64,000 nucleotides of DNA from Niallia sp. NCCP-28 (GTDB lineage Bacteria > Bacillota > Bacilli > Bacillales > Cytobacillaceae), in assembly GCF_023168165.1 (NCBI RefSeq), contig NZ_BQYJ01000006.1, positions 124,001 through 188,000 of the forward strand. Reading direction: 5' to 3'. Shown here in pieces: positions 33,542 through 39,801 of the stretch. The notes beneath the pieces are model-generated. The model worked only from the letters and a program-made list of their open reading frames with translations. It was not told where the DNA came from and ran no database searches. A program made the position numbers and the translations under genes. Every line of letters starts with the position of its first letter. Positions within the stretch are counted from its first letter, which is position 1.

Positions 33542-35185
33542 ATGAAGAAGATAGCAGCCATTTGTTTAAGTGTAGGTGTTATAGGAACAACACAAGTTAG
33601 TGCGGAAGAACAAAGCCAAACAGTATCAGACCACTTACAAAGTAACCTAGACAGTATAGAGTACCAGGTTGCCAAGATGGATAAAGAAATAAACGCATTT
33701 CAAAATGAACGGATTGTTCTGGAGCGACATTTGAAGCAATTCGATAATGCGTTGGAACAGAATCAACATACCATAAAAAAAGAGCAGGAAAGATTAGAGA
33801 CTATTACCACTCGGTTAGAAACAATAAAAAAGCAAATGAAGGTATTAGATCCAGATGGTCAATTCAATAAAATGGTCCATCAAGATTTAATGAACGGGAT
33901 AACCTCCATTACAACAGTTAATAAACAGCAACTTTTACTTGAAAATGTTCAAAAGGTAAGCCAATTATTTGCCCTACAAGAAGAGCTAAAAGGAGCTTCT
34001 TCAGAACTGGAGAGTAACCATGTGGAGTTAGAAGGCATGATTTCACAGTTACAGGAACAACAACGTGAAAAAGAGAAGTTGGTGGAACAGCTAAAACTGA
34101 AAGAGGAAACATCAAAGAAACAAAAGAAACAACTCCTGGAAGAAAGTAAGAAAGTAGAAAAAGAAAAGGAATTAATAGAGGGAGCAATTAGCAACGAAGA
34201 GGAGAGGGCTGAAAAGGGGAGTGAATTCTTTGGTCAAAGTAATATTACGTCTAATGCTACTGTTAATAGTCCTTCTATAGACACGAGCAATACCACCATT
34301 CCTTCACAGTATATGAAATATTACTTATATGGAGAGAAAGAATACGGTGTTCCTTGGTACTATCTTGCTGCTATTCATTCCGTTGAAACGAGCTTTTCCA
34401 CTAGTCCTACTATGACCTCTTCTGTTGGGGCAATTGGTAGCATGCAATTTATGCCGAGTACTTGGGTAGGGTACAAGTATGAATCTAGCGGAGGTTTGGT
34501 TGCAGAGAACGTAGATATAACGGATTTAGAAACAATAAAAAAAGGAAATGGTTATGGTGTGGATGCAAATAATGATGGCAAGGCAGACCCTTATAGCGTT
34601 GCAGATGGAGTAGCAGCTGCTGCTAACTATTTATCTAGCAATGGCTTTGCAACAGACCCTAGAAAAGCTTTATGGCATTATAATCATGCGGAGTGGTATG
34701 TCGATAAAGTAATAAACTTAGCTGAAAACTTTAAAAATAGTACCCATGTTTCTAAGAAAGAAGATATTCAACTACAGTCTGGTGGAGAGTATAATATTAC
34801 TACGGTAGGTAACCGGTGGATTGGAAATTCCGTCTATGTTTTTGGAGGCGGTCGTAACCAATCAGATGTAAAGAACGGTAGGTTTGATTGCTCTAGCTTC
34901 GTTTATTGGGCATATAATCAATTAGGGGTTAAGTTAGGGGAGCAAACTTCTGTAAGTACTGAGACGCTGAAAAAAATGGGTACAGCTATTGAAGAAAAGG
35001 AAATGAAGCCAGGAGATTTAGTCTTTTTTGATACATATAAAAAAGACGGTCATGTTGGCATTTATTTAGGCGATGGTAAATTCATTGGTGCTCAAAGTTC
35101 TAATGGAGTAGCTATTGAGGATATGACATCGGGCTATTGGAAAGAAAAATTTAATCACAGAGTTCAGCGAGTTGCTAATATTTAA
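33542..35185 (+). CDS. Secreted two-domain peptidoglycan hydrolase (CwlT-like, VirB1-type)
   Basis: A 547-residue exported enzyme. It has a signal peptide (residues 1-21, ends QVSA), a long coiled coil (about 25-215), a lytic transglycosylase domain with EYGVPWYYLAAIHSVETSF and GAIGSMQFMPSTW, and a C-terminal NlpC/P60 endopeptidase with the catalytic Cys in RFDCSSFVYWAY and His in KKDGHVGIYLGDG. The SLT plus NlpC/P60 pair is that of CwlT/VirB1-type proteins that open the cell wall for conjugation in Gram-positive elements. The coiled coil is reminiscent of PcsB/FtsX-gated hydrolases. No other transfer genes are visible here, so the role is inferred. Confidence 0.88.
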   Translation: MKKIAAICLSVGVIGTTQVSAEEQSQTVSDHLQSNLDSIEYQVAKMDKEINAFQNERIVLERHLKQFDNALEQNQHTIKKEQERLETITTRLETIKKQMKVLDPDGQFNKMVHQDLMNGITSITTVNKQQLLLENVQKVSQLFALQEELKGASSELESNHVELEGMISQLQEQQREKEKLVEQLKLKEETSKKQKKQLLEESKKVEKEKELIEGAISNEEERAEKGSEFFGQSNITSNATVNSPSIDTSNTTIPSQYMKYYLYGEKEYGVPWYYLAAIHSVETSFSTSPTMTSSVGAIGSMQFMPSTWVGYKYESSGGLVAENVDITDLETIKKGNGYGVDANNDGKADPYSVADGVAAAANYLSSNGFATDPRKALWHYNHAEWYVDKVINLAENFKNSTHVSKKEDIQLQSGGEYNITTVGNRWIGNSVYVFGGGRNQSDVKNGRFDCSSFVYWAYNQLGVKLGEQTSVSTETLKKMGTAIEEKEMKPGDLVFFDTYKKDGHVGIYLGDGKFIGAQSSNGVAIEDMTSGYWKEKFNHRVQRVANI

Positions 35186-35290
35186 CGATACTGCAGTAAT
35201 TGTATTTGTTTCTATACATGGTACAATTAAAGGGTAGAAGCTCGTCACTTCTACCCAAAAGCATTTGTTTACAACAAATAAGCTTCATTT

Positions 35291-35322
35291 AAAGGAGAGG
35301 AAGAACCTCTCCTTTTTATTTT
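35291..35322 (+). terminator. Intrinsic terminator
   Basis: AAAGGAGAGG (35291-35300) pairs perfectly with CCTCTCCTTT (35306-35315) around AAGAA, followed by a T-rich run. It ends the hydrolase transcript. Confidence 0.85.
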
Positions 35323-35413
35323 ATAGTCTAACTAAAAAGTCTAGACATTGATATAAAGATTACACGATTTTTAATGCATAAAATATTATTAGTATGGAAA
35401 CTTTATAAATGTA

Positions 35414-35496
35414 GCAAGTTAAATCGATACTTGCTATCACCTTATATGCAAGTGATTGGGATACTCTTGTTGTCTGGCAATTCCAAGGGTGTCCCA
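35414..35496. other. Compact structured sequence (three short repeats plus long hairpin)
   Basis: GCAAGT (35414-35419), ACTTGC (35429-35434) and GCAAGT (35448-35453) can form alternative stems. They are followed by a 13-bp stem, TGGGATACTCTTG (35457-35469) with CAAGGGTGTCCCA (35484-35496), using two G-U pairs. There is no T tail. It could be a small RNA, an antiterminator or a replication/transfer origin hairpin. Confidence 0.5.
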
Positions 35497-35581
35497 TACG
35501 CATTTGAATGGAAATAATTAAGGATTTTAGTATGTCTTAAAGTAAGTATATGTTATAATAAATTACAAAATTAACGTGAAT

Positions 35582-35640
35582 GGGAAAACCCCAAAGGAAA
35601 AACAATCTATTAGGATTGATTTTTTCTTTGGGGTTTTTTG
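35582..35640 (+). promoter_or_regulatory. Attenuator-like leader before the DUF2187-like gene
   Basis: A perfect 12-bp stem (35585-35596 with 35626-35637) with inner CAATC/GATTG pairing ends in six T. GGG-AAAA-CCC (35582-35591) is the competing mini-hairpin. An AGGAGGAG site follows the T-run. A strong extended -10 TATAAT lies about 30 bases upstream. Confidence 0.75.
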
Positions 35641-35659
35641 TATCTAGGAGGAGATAAGT

Positions 35660-35884
35660 ATGAATCTTGCTGTAGGGAAAGAAATAGTAGTATTAGAAGG
35701 AAGTAAAATTGTTTTCAACCGAGCTGGTATGGAGATTCAGGGTATAGTTGTATTAGTAAGAGAAAATAGTCTGATGGTGGAAATAAGAGCTGAAGATGCA
35801 AAAGAACTACATTATGAAAATAATTTAACAATTGTCAGACACGGGAAATACAGGGAGATAACTAGTAAAGACGTTGTAGCATAA
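35660..35884 (+). CDS. DUF2187-like small protein (74 aa)
   Basis: A short beta-rich protein in the style of DUF2187/KOW-like Bacillus proteins: IVFNRAGMEIQGIVVLVRENSLMVEI, then NNLTIVRHGKYREI. These are SH3-like barrels of unknown function. The start is ATG 35660 after GGAGGAGATAAGT. It is preceded by its own attenuator-like leader. Length is typical for the family (60-80 residues). Confidence 0.65.
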   Translation: MNLAVGKEIVVLEGSKIVFNRAGMEIQGIVVLVRENSLMVEIRAEDAKELHYENNLTIVRHGKYREITSKDVVA

Positions 35885-36004
35885 TTAAATATAGATATTG
35901 GTATCTTTAAAAGAGATAAGCCTATATAATAATTATTATAGATATTTTTATTCTCTTTTTTTTGTTACCTTATTAAGGTGAGACGAATGAATAATAAATT
36001 ACAG

Positions 36005-36138
36005 AGTCCTTTGGGATGATAATCGACTTACTTAAAGTATGTCTATGTATCACTCCTAAAGGGCTTTTTTGTATTTAAAGGAGGAATAAATTGGATTTAA
36101 CTGTGATGAGTAAACAAATGAACGTGTTTTTTCTTTGA
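36005..36138 (+). other. Leader hairpin followed by a 15-codon frame
   Basis: AGTCCTTT (36005-36012) pairs with AAAGGGCT (36058-36065) and the stem extends imperfectly, then six T. AAAGGAGGAATAAA and a TTG-started 15-codon frame (36091-36138) follow. The frame is either a leader peptide or the stump of a deleted gene. The layout repeats that of the other leaders in this region. Confidence 0.5.
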
Positions 36139-36181
36139 GAAATTATATGCTAAAGAGCCAGGGATTTAGAGAAAAATTGTA

Positions 36182-36200
36182 ATCGAACTTAATGTTCGAT
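36182..36200. promoter_or_regulatory. Palindrome upstream of the HipA-like gene
   Basis: ATCGAAC-TTAAT-GTTCGAT, perfect 7-bp arms with a 5-bp spacer, 36 bp before the start codon. It resembles a LexA box (CGAAC-N4-GTTCG) but the spacing is one base longer. It may be an operator for the kinase gene. Confidence 0.55.
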
Positions 36201-36235
36201 AAGATAGGAATATTAGTATAGAGAGGTATTGGAAT

Positions 36236-37783
36236 ATGAGTTATTCTATTGTTGATGTAAGTAATTGGGAAACGGTAAGTGAGGAACATCCAGGGTATAT
36301 TGGAGAAAGAGAAAAAGAATGGCTAAAAGAACCTTTAACTGGTAAATTAGCTATGTTTAAGATTCCAAGAGAAGATAGAGGCGAACATTGGGCAGAAAAG
36401 TTATGTAGTGAGTTAGCTGCATCTTTAAGTTTCCCATGTGCTAAAGTGGAGTTAGCTATAAGAGATGGTGTTTATGGTTCTCTAAGTTATTTCTTTGTTG
36501 AAAAAGAAAAGGGTTACTCTCATTTTGATAGTGGGTCATTTTTCAATTACACCTATAATGATGAGGGGAGAATAGAATATAATATAGAAGTAATTGAAGA
36601 ATTTCTTGAAAAAAGTAATTTGTTTGCTGACTTTCTATATATAGTTCTATTCGACGCGTTAATTGCAAATGGAGATCGGCATCAAGACAATTGGGGAATC
36701 ACTCGTCATGAGAAAGAAGATACGGTAGCAATTTCACCAATGTACGATAATAGTGCTTCGTTAGGTAGGGATTTATCTAGAGGTAATATTGAAAAGTTTA
36801 TTAGTTCTGATAGTGAGCTTCTAAGGCACTTGTTTAAAGGTAGAGCCAAAATTGGTATGAAAGATAAACGAGGAGCAAATCATTTTGCGTTAATAAGATT
36901 CCTGAAAAGTAAATATCCAGAGAAATTTAAGGGATTATTTACTTCTCTATCTAACTTAGAAGACCATTTGGTTGAAGAAATCGTCGATATGGTACCAGAA
37001 GAAATATTAGATGTTGAATATAAAAGAGTAGTTACTAAATTTATTCAATTTAGAAGAGATATATTGTTGAATATAGGTGATGACATGGATAAAAATATAA
37101 ATGAATTACTATTGGTTTGGAAAGAACCTGAGTCTCGTCAGAGATATGTGGTTGGTAAGTTAATCTATAATGGAGATGAGAACAAGTATATATTCTCTTA
37201 TTTATCGGAGAACTTACAAGAGGCCGTAAGTGTTGGGTTTAAAAACTATCCAAGCTTTCCAGATTTAGGGGAAACTTACGAAAGTAAGGGACAACTATTC
37301 CCAGGGCTAATGAATCGATTGCCCAATAAAAAGCGACCAAATTATCCAGAGATACTTTTAAAGTATAATTTGGATACAACTAGTACTGTTATGGAGATAC
37401 TTGGAGCAACTCGTGGTCGTTTAGGAACGGATAATTTTGAATTTGTACAGTTTATTGAGTTTATACAGAATCAACCTTTCCAAATCACATTTGATCTAGC
37501 TGCGGCGAGAAGATATGACTTTCCTAGTGTGAAAGGCGAAATTAAAGAGAACGAAGTTGTAACATTAATACGAGATATTGATAATCAGGTAGACGTAAAT
37601 GCAGTTAGAGTTATATATAGAGACAACTTATGCTTAGGATATGTCCCAAGATATTACTCTGAAGATCTTGCAGCCATGTTAGAGGCTGGTGTGCAATATA
37701 AAGCAATCATAAAGAAACTTGATATCTTAAATGATAATCCTGATGAGTGGGCTAAAATAAAAGTCGAAGTAATATATGAATAA
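36236..37783 (+). CDS. HipA-like kinase with C-terminal HIRAN domain (515 aa)
   Basis: Three parts are visible. Residues 1-280 are a HipA/CtkA-type Ser/Thr kinase, with ATP-binding residues in LTGKLAMFKIP, catalytic loop NGDRHQDNWG (145-154) and metal-binding PMYDNSASLG (168-177). Residues about 288-405 resemble the small HipA N-subdomain (LLLVWKEPESRQRYVVGKL, LFPGLMNRLPNKKRPNY, LGATRGRLGTDNFEF). Residues about 412-515 are a HIRAN domain (LIRDIDNQVDVNAVRVIY, LGYVPRYYSEDLA). HIRAN domains bind single-stranded DNA ends in repair and defence proteins. A kinase-HIRAN fusion suggests a DNA-damage or phage-sensing toxin. No HipB gene is adjacent. A decayed paralogue lies at 57272. Confidence 0.8.
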   Translation: MSYSIVDVSNWETVSEEHPGYIGEREKEWLKEPLTGKLAMFKIPREDRGEHWAEKLCSELAASLSFPCAKVELAIRDGVYGSLSYFFVEKEKGYSHFDSGSFFNYTYNDEGRIEYNIEVIEEFLEKSNLFADFLYIVLFDALIANGDRHQDNWGITRHEKEDTVAISPMYDNSASLGRDLSRGNIEKFISSDSELLRHLFKGRAKIGMKDKRGANHFALIRFLKSKYPEKFKGLFTSLSNLEDHLVEEIVDMVPEEILDVEYKRVVTKFIQFRRDILLNIGDDMDKNINELLLVWKEPESRQRYVVGKLIYNGDENKYIFSYLSENLQEAVSVGFKNYPSFPDLGETYESKGQLFPGLMNRLPNKKRPNYPEILLKYNLDTTSTVMEILGATRGRLGTDNFEFVQFIEFIQNQPFQITFDLAAARRYDFPSVKGEIKENEVVTLIRDIDNQVDVNAVRVIYRDNLCLGYVPRYYSEDLAAMLEAGVQYKAIIKKLDILNDNPDEWAKIKVEVIYE

Positions 37784-37786
37784 TCG

Positions 37787-37819
37787 AAAACCCAAAGTAA
37801 CTTCCTTTGGGTTTTTTTA
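37787..37819 (+). terminator. Intrinsic terminator after the kinase gene
   Basis: Perfect 11-bp stem (37787-37797 with 37805-37815), 7-nt loop and seven T. Confidence 0.88.
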
Positions 37820-37930
37820 GTTCTCTGAAATAAAACTCGTGAAAAATTGAGTCATTGGATAAATTGAATTAGACATAACCGTAAAAAACAAAGTAATATT
37901 AAGAATATACTGTTTTATGGAGAGGATAGA

Positions 37931-38173
37931 ATGTCAGAAGAGAAAAGAGATATAACTGCCAAGGGATTTGAAGGATTATATGAGGTAACTAGATCAGGTA
38001 TGATTATGAACAAAAAAACAAGCAATATAAAGGTGTTTGATGGAAATCCATATAATTTTAAAAATGTTCACTTGTATAAAGAAGGTAAAAGAACCCTATT
38101 TAGAACCTATGATTTATGGAAGGATGCTTTTGGTGAGGATGCTGCCGAATCTGAATATAAGGGTTTAAAATAA
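37931..38173 (+). CDS. Small protein with NUMOD4-like motif (80 aa)
   Basis: Residues 11-30 (KGFEGLYEVTRSGMIMNKKT) match the NUMOD4 pattern (GFEGLYEVSNxG) normally found N-terminal to HNH nucleases. Here it stands alone in 80 residues. ATG 37931 follows GGAGAGG. An imperfect AT-rich stem-loop (about 37888-37918) precedes the ribosome-binding site, as in the other leaders of this region. It probably binds DNA; function unknown. Confidence 0.5.
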   Translation: MSEEKRDITAKGFEGLYEVTRSGMIMNKKTSNIKVFDGNPYNFKNVHLYKEGKRTLFRTYDLWKDAFGEDAAESEYKGLK

Positions 38174-38197
38174 AACGTAATTAGGAGATAGTTAAAA

Positions 38198-38449
38198 ATG
38201 TATGAAGGAAAATACTTTAAACTATTAGAATATCTAAAACATAAACAAGACGAGATACGGTTGACTATCACATTTAGTGAAATTGAGGAAATCTTGAATT
38301 TCGAGTTACCTTCATCTGCTAAAAAGTATAATGCGTGGTGGGCAAATGATAAAACACATTCCCAGGCTAAATCTTGGCTTGTTGCTGGTTGGCACACAAG
38401 CGAAATAAGACTTGGAGAAAGTATAATCTTTACCCGTATAGATAATTAG
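38198..38449 (+). CDS. DUF7662-like small protein (83 aa)
   Basis: YFKLLEYLKHKQ, LTITFSEIEEILNFELPSSA and YNAWWANDKTHSQAKSWLVAGW are the landmarks of a widespread small-domain family seen alone or fused to nucleases and regulators (DUF7662-type). All of the protein is that domain. It starts at ATG 38198 after TTAGGAGATAG, 24 bp behind the NUMOD4-like gene, so the two are probably co-expressed. Function unknown. Confidence 0.6.
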   Translation: MYEGKYFKLLEYLKHKQDEIRLTITFSEIEEILNFELPSSAKKYNAWWANDKTHSQAKSWLVAGWHTSEIRLGESIIFTRIDN

Positions 38450-38560
38450 TGGACCAGCAACTTTTTCTAAGTACTACATAAAATAATGAGGATGGATATA
38501 TACTAATTTTACAGCTTAGAACTACTTAGCCCTACTCATTAGAGTAGGGCAATTTGTGTT
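38450..38560 (+). repeat. 110-bp dispersed repeat, copy 1
   Basis: Shares with 60239-60345 the ordered words GACCAGC, CTTTTTCTAAG, TACATAAAATAA, GGATGGATATA, TTTACAGCT, AGAACT and a hairpin GCCCTA...TAGGGC followed by AATTT. Here the hairpin is perfect (GCCCTACTC/GAGTAGGGC). The two copies are in the same orientation. They may be a terminator-bearing end of a duplicated backbone segment or a conserved small RNA. Confidence 0.75.
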
Positions 38561-38743
38561 CAAAATTAATAAATCGAATAATAAAGTCTTTTTCAAAGAT
38601 CTTTAGTTAAGAAACTTGTTCATTTAATAGGGAATTGTATTTGCTCCGTTTTTATATAACTATAAGGGCAGGATAGTTTAATAAGAAAAAACATTTGACA
38701 TCGTCAATTAATGACGTTAACATTTAATTAGAGGCGATGATAT
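38561..38743 (+). promoter_or_regulatory. marR promoter region with palindromic operator (38702-38716)
   Basis: CGTCAATTAATGACG is a perfect palindrome just upstream of the marR gene, downstream of a -35-like TTGACA (38695-38700). The core TCAATTAATGA recurs before the acetyltransferase gene (39236-39246), and CAATTAATGA before the first arsR (41474-41483). Confidence 0.7.
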
Positions 38744-39202
38744 ATGAAAACACAGGATAAAATTCAAATACGTGAATTGTTACAACAGTTGGTAAGGGAC
38801 TTTGGACTTCTTCAGAAAGATGGTTCTGACTGTTGTGGAATTACAGTATCACAAAGTCACATTGTCTATGAGTTAAGTAAGAGTCCGAATATATCTCTAC
38901 AGACATTGGCAGAAAAGTTAATGATGGATACAGGACTTTTAAGTCGTCAAGTTAATAAATTGGTGGAGCTTCACTTCATCTCAAGAGTTCCAGATCCAAA
39001 TGATAGAAGGTATGTCCTTTTGTCACTTACAGATGAAGGTGAATCGAAGGCAGATGAAATTGCTAATCAAATGGTGAAGTATCTCGGTAATATTTTCGAG
39101 CACATACAGGAAGATAAGCATCAACAGGTTTTGGAAAGTCTAAGTTTGCTATTGGTTGCAATGAATAAAAATAATGGATTAGGTAGTTGTGCCACCAAAT
39201 AA
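38744..39202 (+). CDS. MarR-family regulator with Cys pair (152 aa)
   Basis: Winged-helix MarR protein: HTH ISLQTLAEKLMMDTGLLSRQ, wing PDPNDRRYVLLSLTDEG. Two vicinal cysteines (GSDCCGITVSQ, about residues 29-30) precede the DNA-binding domain, and a further Cys lies near the end (GSCATK). This placement suits As(III), Sb(III) or reactive-sulfur sensing. Its palindrome (38702-38716) lies in its own promoter and is repeated before two downstream genes. This suggests it controls the acetyltransferase-flavoprotein part of the arsenic cluster. Confidence 0.8.
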   Translation: MKTQDKIQIRELLQQLVRDFGLLQKDGSDCCGITVSQSHIVYELSKSPNISLQTLAEKLMMDTGLLSRQVNKLVELHFISRVPDPNDRRYVLLSLTDEGESKADEIANQMVKYLGNIFEHIQEDKHQQVLESLSLLLVAMNKNNGLGSCATK

Positions 39203-39272
39203 GGTGGCTTTCATTAAACATTATATTTGATAAAGTCAATTAATGAACAAGTCAATTAAGGAGGTAGAAGAA

Positions 39273-39800
39273 GTGATTAGGAAAGTGAAGGAAAGGGACT
39301 TATTAGAAATATTAGAGATATATAATCAAGGTATTGAAGATGGATTAGCCACATTTGAAGAAGATTTAAAAGATGAAAATTATATAAACAATTGGTTTAA
39401 TCTTCATAGTGGAAGACATTGCGCTTTTGTTGCAACAAATGAACAAGGAGAAATTATGGGTTGGGCTTCGATTAACCCATACAATAGTAGGGCTGCTTAT
39501 TATGGTGTAGGAGAACTATCCATATATATACATAGGAGATTTAGGGGACAAGGAATAGGACAGCAACTATTACATGTCTTAGAAGAAGAAGCAAAATCAC
39601 AGGATTTCTATAAACTAGTGCTCTCTACATTTCCTATAAATACTTTAGGCCAAGGTTTATACCGAAAGCTAAACTATAGGGAGGTTGGATTATTTAAAAA
39701 TCAAGGAAGATTAAAAGGCAAATTTGTAGATGTAATGATAATGGAAAAGTTGCTTTTTGATCAAGATTACTATTTGTTAAATACAAAGGAGAGTAATTAA
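39273..39800 (+). CDS. ArsN1-like GNAT N-acetyltransferase
   Basis: A 175-residue GNAT-fold enzyme of the phosphinothricin/arsinothricin acetyltransferase group. Diagnostic features are IYNQGIEDGLATFEED, GWASINPY, YYGVGELSIYIHRRFRGQGIGQQLL (acetyl-CoA loop) and KLNYREVGLFKNQGRLKGKFVDV. ArsN1 enzymes acetylate the amino group of arsinothricin, an arsenic-containing antibiotic. The start is GTG 39273 with AAGGAGGT seven bases upstream; the in-frame ATG 39243 sits inside a repeated operator word. Location between an arsenic-type MarR and ars genes strongly supports the ArsN1 reading over phosphinothricin resistance. Confidence 0.8.
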   Translation: MIRKVKERDLLEILEIYNQGIEDGLATFEEDLKDENYINNWFNLHSGRHCAFVATNEQGEIMGWASINPYNSRAAYYGVGELSIYIHRRFRGQGIGQQLLHVLEEEAKSQDFYKLVLSTFPINTLGQGLYRKLNYREVGLFKNQGRLKGKFVDVMIMEKLLFDQDYYLLNTKESN

Positions 39801-39801
39801 T

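Larger units (their letters stand above)
35186..35659. other. Intergenic region with hairpins and a leader
   Basis: Holds a hairpin without T tail (GGGTAGAAG/CTTCTACCC, 35232-35256), a terminator (35291-35322), a compact set of paired repeats (35414-35496), an extended -10 TATAAT near 35555 and the leader hairpin of the next gene. No protein-coding frame is convincing. Confidence 0.6.

Noticed and set aside
32597-35640. Repeated hairpins as a CRISPR or REP array
   Set aside because: Units are kilobases apart, not evenly spaced, and each stands directly before a gene's ribosome-binding site.
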